From Tamarix chinensis (lineage: Eukaryota; Streptophyta; Magnoliopsida; Caryophyllales; Tamaricaceae), in the NCBI GenBank assembly GCA_030549775.1, contig CM060177.1:70167638-70231637 (forward strand): DNA of 64,000 bases. The letters run 5' to 3'. This document shows positions 46,634 to 59,412 of the stretch, in pieces (positions within the stretch are counted from its first letter, which is position 1; each line of letters opens with the position of its first letter). Below the pieces are notes generated by a model. The model was not told the DNA's origin and did not search any database. It saw only the letters and a program-made list of their open reading frames with translations. The translations under genes were made by a program, and so were the position numbers.

Positions 46634-49600
46634 TGTAATACCCCCAAAATTTACTATTAAACAATTTCATTTTAATAAAAAGGTTTAACATAAGTAGAAT
46701 AACAAAACTATAAATTTTGGGGATATTACTACCATGCTTAGTACCAGACTGGTTCACTCCTACCGTTCTAGTACTAAGTACAAAGGCCGAACATGATTAA
46801 CACCAAACACAAGTCATTATTTAAAAATGAGAATTAATGAAAGGACTCATTCATAACCATATAGAAACCAGAGTGCGGTTTAAGAATTATAACCCAAGGA
46901 TTAAGTAACAAAAGTTTTCCAAAAACATAAAATACCGTGCAACATGACATAACTAGAATAAAAAGATACATGGTATAATAAAAGGAAAGATAAAGTTCGA
47001 CCAAGTCGCTCTTGATACTCAGGCCAAGTCTAGGCTCAACTCTCAACCCCACCCGATGCCTCATAAGTGTCGTAGGTATCGAAGACGTCATCTCCTACAA
47101 GCATAAGCTCAGATGGGTCTCTTGCTTGTGGGAATGAGCAACACCCATGAAATAGGTGGTCAGTACGCTACAGAATGAGTAAGCTAACCGTGCACTAAGG
47201 CCAACACATACAAGCACATAAAACAATCATGATAATATGACAACATACAATCTCTCATATAAATAAAGGCCAAGCTATAATTTAGGTAAATTCATTATTT
47301 AATCTCTGAATAGTACTCATTTCACACCATACTTTTTAACAATCCATGAGAGTATGAGAACCCCACTAATATAACTAGTGGATCAGTCACTTATAGGGAA
47401 GAACACACCTAACCACTATTATATACCGGTGGATCAGTCTCTAGGGAAAAATGCTTTTAGCCACTATTATGCAGTGGATTAGTTTAGCCCTGGCTCTCAT
47501 GGTGTTCCACTGTAATTGCTTAGTGTCTTTTATGTGTCTTATAAAACCTAGGTTTTGATTTATTGAGCTCGGGATCCCTCACTATTATAGTTGATGGATT
47601 GGTCTTTAGGGCACCTCGACACCTGGCCACTATTATGCAGGTGGATCTGTCTAGCCCAGCTCAATAATCTTTCACTTTACACGATTAAAATTTTACCATT
47701 TCTTATTTGAAAGTTCCACCTTAGATATGCATGACTAACTCTATCTACGCTTATCTCCCAAGAGAGCCCGTCCCATATCTTAAGACTTTTGCTCCTCCTA
47801 ACTCACCCATCATCCTTTATTTATTCCACTACTCACATTAAAGGCCCAATTCCTAGGTGTGTGGGTCAAGGCCTACTGCCAACACCACTAAGCCCATTCA
47901 TAGTCTTCCTTAAGGTTTTCTCTAAAAAACCTAATTTGGGCCTATGTGGCCCATCATCCTTTGCCTCATGCAACCCAACTATTTTAACAACCCACAGATC
48001 ACAACCCTTAGATTGAACCCTCATCATTTCATGTCACTCTCCAAAATACACTCGTGACCATGAAACCCTAGGTGGCCACACCAAACCATAGCTGGCCATG
48101 CCAACCCTAGTATCCTCCTTTCCACAAGTCACCCTTCCATTTATCACCTTCCACTCTTGCTTCCCATGATACCCATGCTCGCCCCACTCATGAAAATCCC
48201 CCATTCTCACCTCATAATTTACTTGCCCTCATTTATTTTCTTTTTTCAGTCCTCTCAAATTAGGGTTTCCTCCCAAACCCTAGCTTGGTCACCTCTACAC
48301 ACTTATATTGTCTTATTTACTATTTTTCACCTAAAGCCTCCAATCACCCAAAAAACTCTTCAATTACCTTCCTCACACCCCAAGGAAAATTTCCATACAT
48401 AAAGTGCACCCCCATGCACACTCTATCCATCCCATGAAACCGTCGAAGTTTTTAATGCAAAACCCTAAAACTCCCATACGAAGCCCTAGTTTCTCCCATA
48501 CAAACCCAAGATTCTCCCATGCAAAGTGCATCCACTTTATTTTGATTAAATTACCCTTTTATTCTTCCTCTCATGGATCATGGGATGTTTAGATCAATCC
48601 CACATTCCTTGGTTAATTTATTTCCCCTTGGTCAACTTACTTTCCCTTGGTCCATTTACTTCCCTATTTTTCTTTTTCATCCTTCCACCCCATATCACTA
48701 CATTAATTATCCTAGCATGCATGTCCTAAAAGGGTCATATCACATCATATCACCATTCATAGCACAAACATATTTTACACATTCCATAAGAGAATATAAG
48801 AGCGTACCTCAACTCCAAGTTGCGCTACACATAAAATGATTATAACAATAGCACAAGATACACAACATATCATCTTATATGGAATCAAAGGCATATAAAA
48901 AACACATAGCACACATAAGGCCTTAGCTACATCCTTATTTAACATGACACCGGTCTTAGAGCATGCTTCTACAGTTCCTTAGGGTTTTGGTTGGTTTCAT
49001 CTATAAAGGGAAAAATTAAGGATTAGTTTCCCTCCTACCAAATTTACTATTATTTCCTATTTTAGTCTAATATTAGGGTTACTATTATTAAACGGAGCTT
49101 TAAAAGTGAAAACCAAGGTTTTTATCCTCAAGTTAGCCTACTAGACATGACTAGTCAAAATAGATTTACGTCAATATTTATAGCAATATTTATATTATTA
49201 AACCTAATAGCTTTATTTCTTCTAATAATAATACTCATACTAGTTATAGAAAAAACAGTGATATTAGTAATAATAGTAATACTAATGCTCCTAGTACTAG
49301 AAACCCTATTATTTTTAACTCTAAGGCTAATAATAGTATTAGGGATAAAATAATACTATAATTATAGTAGTACCAACAAAGTACTAATATTGCTAAAGAT
49401 AATAATGATAATAATTATATTTGAAATAATAATAATAATATAATGGTTCAAATGTTTTAACCACAATAATAATAGTAACAATAATGATAACAATAATAAT
49501 AGTAATAATAATATTACTATAGTAACAATGTTGATAATAAAGGAATTAGGAATAATATTAGCAATATTTGAATAATAATTTTTAATAATATTAAGGGTTG

Positions 49601-49656
49601 AGTATTCTTCTTCTACAGTAACGAACTGATAACAAGACAACTTCAATTTCAATAAA

Positions 49657-49702
<46 letters not shown>

Positions 49703-49972
49703 GTGTTAAGAATAATACTAATAGTAATAATAATCAAAATGGTGATAGTAATATAAGGATTCAAATATTTACTATAATAATAAAAGTAATAATAATAGTA
49801 GTAACAATAATGAAAATCAATAATAGGCCAAGGCTAACGTTAATAATAATAGTAGTAACAATAATGAAAATCATAATCATAATAACACTAAGGTTGTAGA
49901 CCATTAATAATAATAATATTACTAGTTATGAAGTAAGGTTAAGTAATAATAATAATGATGATGATGATGATG

Positions 49973-50025
<53 letters not shown>

Positions 50026-50515
50026 AATAATACCATTAATATTATTCAAAATAGCTAATACTTGTATAAAATGGGTTTACGGGTTGGGAAGGTCGGAGCA
50101 CCACCTAGGGACAGTGGCAGCACCGGTGGCAGCGCATGGCAGCGGTGGATGTGGTGGTTAAAGGTGGTAGAAGGAGGTGATTGAAGGAGGATAAAGGAGA
50201 AGGAGAGGGAGGAAGGGGAAAAGGTGGGCAAGGAAAGGTAAGGGAGAGTCTGTAGGTGTTTTTGGGAGGTGTGAGGGGTGGTGGTCATGGCATAAATGGT
50301 GGAGGGCGATAGTACGAAGGGCGGCGAGGGTTGAGGAGGGGTTGATTGGGAGGGCAAAATTGCATGGTCGGGGTAGCTCGTGCAGGGAAAATCGAGGGAT
50401 GAGGAAGGTTTAGTTAAGTAGAGGGTGATGCAAGGAGTAGTTCTATGGGTGGTTCAGCCGACGACGATGGGCGGCGGTGAGAAGGGAGAAATTTCTAGGT
50501 TCCAAAATCAAAAAT
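46634..50515 (-). mobile_element. 5' LTR of the Tekay-like element, family A, truncated at its 5' side
   Basis: The left end TGTAATACCCCCAAAATT (46634) is the LTR 3' end next to the primer site. The LTR runs right through the terminal landmark (46750-46780), the tandem block (47350-47660), CATGCAAAGT motifs (48410-48530), the decayed palindrome/donor (48933-48965) and the AAT domain. It stops at about 50515 (CCAAAATCAAAAATTC), shortly before the TATA position seen at 40902 in the 3' LTR. The first ~870 bp, including promoter and TG end, are lost. Compared with the 3' LTR it is roughly 10% or more diverged by eye, so the insertion is old. Confidence 0.85.
49150..50040. repeat. AAT/ATG-rich microsatellite domain of the 5' LTR
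   Basis: Runs of AAT (49664-49701, 49970-49990), a GAT run (49953-49973) and an ATT run (49988-50023). Confidence 0.9.
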
Positions 50516-51138
50516 TCAACATTGAACATGATTTTCTCTACTTCTATATGCATGTGTAGGGTACCAAGATGAGAATTCCATGTTAATAAAACACTTAAGT
50601 TGTTATGTTCCTACATATGAATAAGAATGTGTGCTATTATAGCCTATATGCTTTTTACGACTATATATGCATCATAAAATCTTATGATTAGGTAACTTAT
50701 CTTACTCAGTATATAGCATATTGACATGCTTGTTCAACTAATCACCTACATGATCTCATGAGTAGAGGTCCTTGTGCAAGAATTTGAGGGTTACTATAGG
50801 GAAAGTGAGTATGGAAGTTCTAATAGCCATTTTTGTTTGTCCTAAGGGACCTAAATTCTCTAGCTTTCTCTATTCTCTATGAACTTGCTATTCCTATTCG
50901 TTAGATTTTTTCTAATTGATATGGTCTTGGTTTTTTAAACCCTGACTATTTACTCTTTTATACTAATTTTTTGTGCACTTTGCTTCTTGTGTTTGTTGGT
51001 TTGACAAAGATGGTAGAATGTATATTTAATATTAGATACAGTGTTAAGACCCTATTTTTCTCAAGAGTTTTTTTATTCTTTCTTCTATAAATGTTTAAAA
51101 CAAATTTTTTTTGTAGTAAAAAATGGGGGTGTTACAAA
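50516..51138 (+). mobile_element. LTR 3' fragment, opposite orientation
   Basis: Contains CTTACTCAGTATATAGCATATTGAC and ATGAGTAGAGGTCC, as in other LTR 3' halves, and ends AAAAAATGGGGGTGTTACA at 51138. It replaces the missing 5' part of the LTR to its left, so the joint at 50515 is a truncation or recombination point. Confidence 0.6.
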
Positions 51139-51805
51139 GAATCCTATACCTTATAAATATGGGAATACCCCTACCAAACACAACCCACTAGAGAAGGAAA
51201 ATTATTATTAAGTGAAAAGATAATAACCATAACAACCCACCCACTAAATTTTGGGTAGCTACGCTGAGAGTCAGAGAAAAAATCTCAAACAAAATCTTAA
51301 TTTCCATTATTAATAATTATTAGCTTATGTCACAATCACAACTTAAATTTATTACTAACTAATTAGGTGTTTCTAAGTGACAACACCAAACATAATCAAG
51401 GCAACCAAACTACCAAATTATATGTTTACATGCAACTTAATCAAGGCATCCAAGCTAGAAATTAGATATTAATGAGATAACATTAAGCTCACCAAATAAG
51501 GCTTTTAGTCACACCATAATATTCATCATTTTAATATTTTCTTATTTCCAATCATACATGACCAAGATCATGATTTAGTGTCACAAAGTAATGGAAAAGT
51601 TAGAATAGAGGCCCTACAAAGGATAAACAAATAATAAACAAGCATGATGAAATCATGTGGAACAAGTTAATTGGTCCTTTGGAGCAATCAACTAATTTAA
51701 GCATAAGAGACCCAAATAAAAATAAATAGCATAAAAAACTAATCGACTAGCTAGTCTAACCAATTGACTATTCATAAGAACTACTTGATGGGTTTTGCTG
51801 AACAT
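51139..51805 (-). mobile_element. Host LTR segment 1 (nested target)
   Basis: Includes TAACAACCCACCCACTAAAT (about 51230), a possible LTR end in minus-strand sense, and CTAGT-type motifs at 51740-51770 that resume after the inserted LTR at 54140. I infer that 51226-51805, 54137-55299 and 60249-60652 are one LTR split by two later insertions. Confidence 0.35.
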
Positions 51806-54136
51806 ATAACACCCCCAATAATCACTACTAAAAAAGTTCATTTAAGTAGAAGTGTAATAATAAAATAATTAGGTGTTATTGCCATACTTGATATAAGTAT
51901 GCTTACCATACCATCCTCATATTGAATACAAAATAAAATATTGAGAACTTAAAATAAGATAAATAGAGAATGAACACACATTTATAAAGCATAAATAATC
52001 TTTTGGGGATTAACTCCAAGAATAATATAGAAAAATACAATAAAAAGATATCCATTAGTGCTAAGAGTCCAAAAAGTATCTAGACAAAAACTAATAACTA
52101 GATAACATCAAATTTATGCCCAAGACCAATATACAAAAAGAATCACTTATCCATTGGTAGATCATCAAAAGAAGAGAAATCATCCAAGCATTCCTGATCA
52201 ACATGTACAATACATTTTAGGCCATCTACTCATAGGAATGAGCAGCACCTATGAAAAGGATGATTAGTGTGCTATATATTAATTAAGGGAATAGTACAAT
52301 CATAGTAAGTTTATACAAAATAATTAAGATCATATAAAATACTAATAATATGCATTTATTATGCATGATATAGTGCAAGAGATGAACTAAATCTAGAATT
52401 CCACTATTAGGTATAATCACAATCTATTTTTTAATCACGTTGAGTTGAGGGAACCACCTATTCTTAATCTAGTTGAATAGATTCAAAAACCTCCTAGGAC
52501 AAAATTTATTTAATCACTATTATTCATTAAGTGAAATGGACTCAATACCTCCTAAGATAACACACTCTTGTTAACTATTATAGTACCAAAAGCGATATTG
52601 ACCAAAATACCCTAATGTTACCAAAAGCCCCAAAGTCTCATTTTAGATAACTTGTATCCCACTCTCCATAATTTGATCATATTAATTATGAAATAAGTTA
52701 TAAAAACCTAAATAATTATCATGCCATAACTGTTTTCAACATTATCGTTGAAATGACCAAAATACGCTTAAGGTAACCACAAAACTCAAATTTCAACAAA
52801 ACCATACAAGTCCATAATCATTATTTTATGAACTTCAACTTATCACCAAATAACTAGGTCATATTCACTACCCATTTTCCATACTTCATCAAAAATAGAG
52901 ATCATGCTAATCACACTTAGGGTGTCAAGATAAGACTTAGCATAACAACTATCAAGTAAGTGAAAGATTTCTTATAATACTTGATTTCTATAATACAATA
53001 TAACACTATCATATAATAACACTAACAACATGACATTATCAATATTATAATACTAACTATGAGATTACACTCAAATTGCACATCATTCAAAAACCCTAAC
53101 AATGATATGCATTCTTACCTAGCTGACATCAATCTCTAAGCACAAAAGAAAACCTTTCAAGCGTCTTCTCTGATAGCACTAAAAAATAACCTAAAAACCA
53201 AGAATAATATATGGTTAGAATGTAAGAAAACAAATAAGTAAAATCTAAGGAAAAGGAGGATGGAAAAGCAGCAAAATTGAAGCAAACAAAAAGGCTTGGA
53301 GTTGCAGGAAAGTGTGGCATAAAATAAATCTAGTTGCATGAGTGGATGACACAAAAATAGAGGTAGATATGTGAGATCCTTGTGTGAAAGATCTAAGGAT
53401 TCATAAAGGACTCATTTTGGTAGGATTTGGTGGGGTGAGGTGAGGGTTGTGAATGAGGGTAGGTTGTGTGAGGTTATGACATTGTTGGAAGTAGTTTGTG
53501 TTGTGTATGGACACTGAAGAGGGTGAGTTGTGTGAGCTATGGATGTAACTAAAGCTGAATAACGTAAGTTTCTCACACAGGTAAGGTGGTATAATGAGAG
53601 GTTGAAAATATGTAGATCCTCTACACTAAAATGGTGGAGAATGAAAAAAACAAAGCATAAGGAAGTTAAAGAAGAGAGAGAGGGAGTCTAGGAAAAATTT
53701 TGTGAGCCATTAAATGAGGTAAGGATATTGAATTGATGTGTATATCTAGTTGGGGTGGTGTTGTGCAAATAGTTGAGACAGGTATGAGTGAGGCATAAAG
53801 GGATATGGGGTAGAGAAAATGATCAAATATTTGAGGCAAAAATTTCCACCCAACACAGCCTAGGAGATGAAGGAGGTGACGGTAGTGAGGATGTGTTTAG
53901 GCAAGGTAGGGTAGAGGGTCGAAGCAAAGCTAAAGGAAAATGGTTAAATAGGATAAAAAAATTAATGTGGGAGGCAGACAAGCCAAGGAGGAAGAAGAAG
54001 AAGAAAGAAAAGGGGTAAAGAAAAGAAAAAGGAAGAAAAAGTGTAAGATTAGGTTTAAATTAAAATTAAAAATTATACTAAGATTAAAAATATTAATCAT
54101 TTAAGATTAGGATTAAGTTGAATTTGGGGCATTACA
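51806..54136 (-). mobile_element. Family-C LTR, probably solo (2.33 kb)
   Basis: The right plus-strand end GGGGCATTACA gives a minus-strand start TGTAATGCCCC; the left end TATAACACCCCCAAT appears to be a mutated TGTAACACCCC. Homologous to the 33920-36160 LTR. No primer site, polypurine tract or coding region adjoins it. I could not find a matching 5-bp target duplication (GAACA against AAACT), so the solo status is provisional. Confidence 0.6.
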
Positions 54137-55299
54137 AAACTAGTTAATGGGTTTAGATTGAGATCAAAATCACTCAATACAAAAAATAACCACTTAAATG
54201 GATCTAGTAAATCAATTAACTATTCATAGGGACCACTTGACTGGTGTAACTAATCGATCTACTAGTCTGGGTGAAACAACACTTAAACCATATGTTTTAT
54301 ACTTTACAAAATCACATGTTTTTCTCAAAATAATCCTATCATGCTCTTATGTTATAGAATACATAAGAAGACATACTCCACACTTAAAATCATATGGATT
54401 CAAGGTGGATAATCATTACACATCATATTCTTGCTTATTTCACCCAACTCTTACGTAGCACCAAAACAAATAAAACATGATTCACATTCCAAAGATATAA
54501 CATTCCACGTGCTTGAAATCAATGATTAAAAATAACAAATATGCATCATGAGACCATAATTAAATACATGAATCCTTAGTCATATTAAGGATAAACATGA
54601 CTTACCTTCAACCAAAAATCTTCTAGAATAAGAATAGTCTCATAACTTGATGATATCTACAAAGAATCTTGATTTTCTTAATAGTATCAACAATTAAAAA
54701 AATAAAAAATCCTTTTGAAACAAAATTAAAAATCAAAATAAAAGAAGAGGAAAAGAATAACAACTCAACCATCTTCTAAGAAAAAAGTTATGAAGAGATG
54801 GACCTTCAACATTTCTCTACACCTTAATCCTCATTTGTTTGAAAAGGAAAACAAGGAAGAGCTGAGATTAAGATTAAAAGAACATATGAGAGAGAGAAAA
54901 AATTATTAAGGGAGGGAAATTAAGAATCAAATCCTCCTTTTTTATGGTAGAAAAGAAAAGGAAAGAAGATGAGGAAATGTCCAACATTTAGCAAGGTAAT
55001 GCAAGGAAAAAAGAGAAATGAGGTAAAATGTTGAATGTTAAGGTTTAAATGAATAAAAAATAAGTCTGGGGGAGGGATTAGGTTTGATACAACAAATGAG
55101 AAGTAGAGAGGAGAAGATTTAGCTTTGGTTGAGTGTATGGGACAAAATTCCAAGAAAAGGAATGACAAAAATCAGGGATACAGAGCATTGTTTGGTTACA
55201 AAAGAGGTAAGGTAGATTAGGGGTGTAGGGAGATCGGTAAAAAACCTTGGCTACCTGAAGGGAGAGGAAAGTAAAAGAGAGGGGAAATAGGTGATAAAG
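54137..55299 (-). mobile_element. Host LTR segment 2 (nested target)
   Basis: Continues CTAGT-type motifs (54140-54280), then a purine-rich zone (54830-55290). TAAAG at 55295-55299 is the left target duplication of the next solo LTR. No coding sequence recognised; frames at 54198-54458 and 54920-55168 lack domains. Confidence 0.35.
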
Positions 55300-55975
55300 T
55301 GTAACACCCCCAAATTTACTACTGAAAAATTTCGTTTAAATCAAAAGGTTTAGCGGAAGCGAGAGAATTAAAACCGTAAACTTGGGGGTATTACTGCCAC
55401 ACTCAGTACCAGACCGGTTCATTCCTACCGTTCTGATACTAAGTACTAAGGCTAAACTAAACAATCATTAAGTAAGAGTCATCAAAACATAGGTCCATAG
55501 TTAACATAGACCATTCACGGAAACCACAAGTCAACAACAGTTAAAATATCGTTTAGGAATACAACTTAGAGTACGGTTTCAAAATAAGAAGCGTAGTACG
55601 AAATATAGCCAAATATCACAGATCCCAAGGGACCAATATCCGGATCGCCTACTCACTCAAGCCAAACCTTCCACCCCACAATTTGTAAATGATCAAACCT
55701 GCATAGGAGGTCTGCTCTCCACCATTGGTGGATCATCATAGGACCCATTCAATCAAGGTAGTATCAGTACGGGTCCAATACTGAGTAAGGGCGCCGGTGC
55801 GCTAAGGCCAAGCATACAATCATACCACATAACATACATAGCACAAACATATAGACAACATGCGATAACCCGCAAGATAAGGCTTGAGTACTTTTCTGTG
55901 ACCTATTCCTCATTTCTTATTAATAATAATACGTTCATTCCACACATATTCTTTAATAGTCCGTGTGAGTGTGGG

Positions 55976-56310
55976 AACCCCACTATTATAGCCGGTGGAA
56001 CGGTCACGAGGGCCATGCCCTGCCACTATTATAGCCGGTGGACCGGTCACGAGGGTAACATACCCTGCCACTATTATTTGCCGGTGGACCGGTCTGGCCC
56101 CGACTCACAAGGTGTTCCACTGTAAATATTCGTATCTTTCCCAGGTCTTATCATCATTCTGATTAGTTTGTTGAGCACGGAATCCCCCACTATTATAGCC
56201 GGTGGAACGGTCACGAGGGCCATGCCCTGCCACTATTATAGCCGGTGGACCGGTCACGAGGGTAACATACCCTGCCACTATTATTTGCCGGTGGACCGGT
56301 CTGGGTCCGG
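55976..56310. repeat. Tandem CCGGTGGACCGG block with a 207-bp duplication
   Basis: Six units of CACTATTATAGCCGGTGGAC/AACGGTC in two groups of three. The 117 bp at 55981-56097 recur without a mismatch at 56188-56304. Each unit holds CCGGTGGACCGG, an inverted repeat around GG, or its AACGG variant. Confidence 0.95.
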
Positions 56311-56689
56311 CTCAACATCTTTCTCTGTAAGTAGTTAATGTCTTAACATATCTTATTCAAAAGGTTTTCACCAGGGATACGCATAAATCATTCTCTCTCT
56401 GCTTTACACATCGCAACCAATAAAATTCCACATTCATAACTACCCTTTAATCGATAATACACATGATAACGCCAAACAACTCTAAGCAGTCATAACCAAC
56501 CCTAATTGTCCACACCAACCCGTGGTTAACCCCTCTCATCCCTACTTTACCATAACCACCGTACTTAGCCATCCCAACCCTTAATTATCCTCAACAGTCA
56601 CAATTGGTTACTCCATCCCTACTTAATCACAACGCCCCAGAGTTAATCACTCCAAACCCTGATTCCATACGATCATTAACTCCCATGCA

Positions 56690-57590
56690 AAACCCTAATA
56701 CCGCCATACCAACATTAATACCACCATACAACCCATAACACCACCATGTAAACCCTAATACCACCATAAGTCATTAATACCACTATACAATCATTAATAC
56801 CACCATACGAATATTAATACCACCATACAAACCCTAATACCACCATGCAAACCCTAATACCACCATACAAACCCTAATACCACCATACAACATTAATACC
56901 TCCATAAAATCACAAATACCACCATACAACGTTAATACCTCCATAAAATCACGATACCACCATACGAACCCGAATACCACCATAAGCCATTAATACCACT
57001 ATGAAATCATTAGTACCACCATGCGAACATTTATGCCACCATACAAACCCTAATACCACCATGCAAACCCTAATACCACCATACAAACCCTAATACCACC
57101 ATACAACATTAATACCTCCATAAATCACAAATACCACCATACAACATTAATACCTCCATAAAAACACAAATACCACCATACAACATTAATGCCTCCATAA
57201 AATCACAATACCACCATACGAACCCGAATACCACCATAAGCCATTAATACCACTATGAAATCATTAGTACCACCATGCAAACATTTATGCCACCATACAA
57301 ACCCTAATACCACCATGCAAACCCTAATACCACCATGCAAACCCTAATACCACCATACAACATTAATACCTCCATAAATCACAAATACCACCATACAACA
57401 TTAATACCTCCATAAAAACACAAATACCACCATACAACATTAATGCCTCCATAAAATCACAATACCACCATACGAACCCGAATACCACCATAAGCCATTA
57501 ATACCACTATGAAATCATTAGTACCACCATACGAACATTTATGCCACCATACAAACCCTAATCCCACCATACAAACTTCAAGACTCCCAT
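56690..57590. repeat. AATACCACCATACAAACCCT minisatellite with 254-bp higher-order repeat
   Basis: About 45 short units of 18-22 bp (ACCACCATACAAACCCTAAT and variants with CATTAATACC, AAATCACAAATACC, CATAAGCCATTAATACC). Marker ATGAAATCATTAGTACCACC occurs at 57001, 57255 and 57509, a fixed 254-bp step; a diverged earlier copy is at 56785 (216 bp before). Other family-A LTRs have only a few ATGCAAACCCT motifs here. Confidence 0.95.
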
Positions 57591-57841
57591 GATGGTTCCC
57601 AAATCATATTACCATTTACCCTAACACGCATGCCCTAGTGGGCCATAACATATTACATCATAAACATCATACATATAAATGTCATGCTCATGTCACGGAA
57701 GCACATACAACATACCTCAATCTCCAAGCTGCGCTACACATAAGACAAGTTATCCAAAAATCATATAATACATGGCATAGCATGGCATACACAACATTCA
57801 ACACATCCATGTCACACATAGCACAAGGCCATTAGCTTCGT

Positions 57842-57878
57842 CCTTACCTAAGGCGACGCCGGGCTTGGAGCACGCTCC
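57842..57878 (-). promoter_or_regulatory. Palindrome and splice-donor-like site, family-A solo LTR
   Basis: Minus strand: GGAGCGTGCTCC (one change from perfect), then TTAGGTAAGGACG. Counterpart of 28274-28310 and 39417-39453. Confidence 0.5.
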
Positions 57879-58139
57879 TCTAACTCCTTAGGGCTTTGGT
57901 CAGTATTACCTATAAAAGGGGGGAAATGCTAAGTATTAGTTTCCCTTACAAGTACCGTCAACCCTTATTCTAGTTTAGGATTAGAGTTTTTATTACTAAA
58001 GAGGGTGTTATACAAAAACTAGGGTTTTTACCTTAGAATTAGTATACTAAATATTAGTAGTCAAAATATAGTTATTTATGATACTTATTGTTACACTTAT
58101 TTTATTAAGCCCATTAGTTCCATTCTTATAATACTAGTG

Positions 58140-58163
58140 TTCACTAGTCATAGTAAAATAGTG

Positions 58164-58201
<38 letters not shown>

Positions 58202-58665
58202 ACCAATAGTGACATTTATGTTTCAAGTAATATAACTCTAGCGTTTTTAAGATTAAGTCTAACAATGGTGTTAGGTTTGAAATAATAATATTATAAGGTC
58301 ACAATATTACAAGTAAACTATTCCTAAGGGTAATAATACTAATAATAACAATAATACAAATAATGATGATAATAATACTAATAATGATGATAATAATAGT
58401 AATACTCCTAGTAGTAATGATAATAACAATAATACAACCAAGTAAGGTTTAGCAACCACAATAATAACCGTAGTAAGGATAATAGAAGTAATAATGATAA
58501 AAATGTTAATACTAATAATTATAAAAAATAAGACCAAAGTTAAGTATAATACAAGTTAGGGTTTAAAAGGGATGTTAGTATTAGTAAGAAATAAGAACAT
58601 TAATAATAGAGGCAATAATAATGGTAATAATGATAATAATAATAATAGTAATAGTAATGAAAGAA

Positions 58666-58729
<64 letters not shown>

Positions 58730-58735
58730 TTGGTA
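58140..58735. repeat. AAT/TAA-rich microsatellite domain of the solo LTR
   Basis: Longest runs are about 13 AAT units at 58163-58199 and about 20 TAA units at 58671-58728. Confidence 0.9.
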
Positions 58736-59404
58736 GAAAATAGTAGTGGTTATATAAAAGGGATATTAGGGTTTGGATGAGTGGAGAACCACCTAGGGTC
58801 GGTGGTGGTCCGGCGGCTGCGCGTGGCGGCGACGGCGGCGGCGGTGGAGGAGGAGAAGAGGGGGAAAGATGGAGGTGGCGGTTAGATGGGAGGGGAAAAG
58901 GAGGAGTTTGAGGTGGGGAAAGAAATAGCAGGTGAAGAGGAGTGGAATGAGGGTGGTGGCGTGAGAAAGGCGGCAGCACGCGGTGGTGGACGCGGCGGCC
59001 GAAGGTGGAAGAAGGTGGTGGGAGATGGTGGAGGTTGGTGGAGAAGGAGGTAGGGGTAAGGATGGTATGGGTAGGTAGGGGAGGACCTGCCGGTTATTTT
59101 GGGAGGTGGCAGGGTGGCTGGTCACGGCGGAGGAGGCGGCAGAAGGTGGCGCAAGGTGGCGACAGCTGGAAGGGGCTGCTCGGGGTGGCGATTTTGCACG
59201 GCCTGGGGTGGCTCGTACAAGGCAAATCGAGGGCTGAGGAGGGCTTGGTTAGGTGGAGGGTGGTGCAAGGTGGGGTTCTGGGCGGCGTTCAATCGGCAGC
59301 GTTGGGGGAGGGCGGCGGTCGACGCGTCTGATGGGGCGGCGGCGAGAGGGAGCAAACCCAGGGTTTCGGGGTTCCAAATCCCGAACCCAGGTGATCAATG
59401 GGGG

Positions 59405-59412
59405 TATTTATA
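59405..59412 (-). promoter_or_regulatory. TATA box of family-A solo LTR
   Basis: ACCTATAAATACCCCCATTG on the minus strand, 831 bp from the LTR start. Confidence 0.7.

Noticed and set aside
51801..54141. Target duplication around the family-C LTR
   Set aside because: GAACA and AAACT do not match, so I do not claim a duplication there.
56690..57590. CRISPR-like array
   Set aside because: Units are contiguous, without unique spacers, and lie in a plant LTR; this is a minisatellite.
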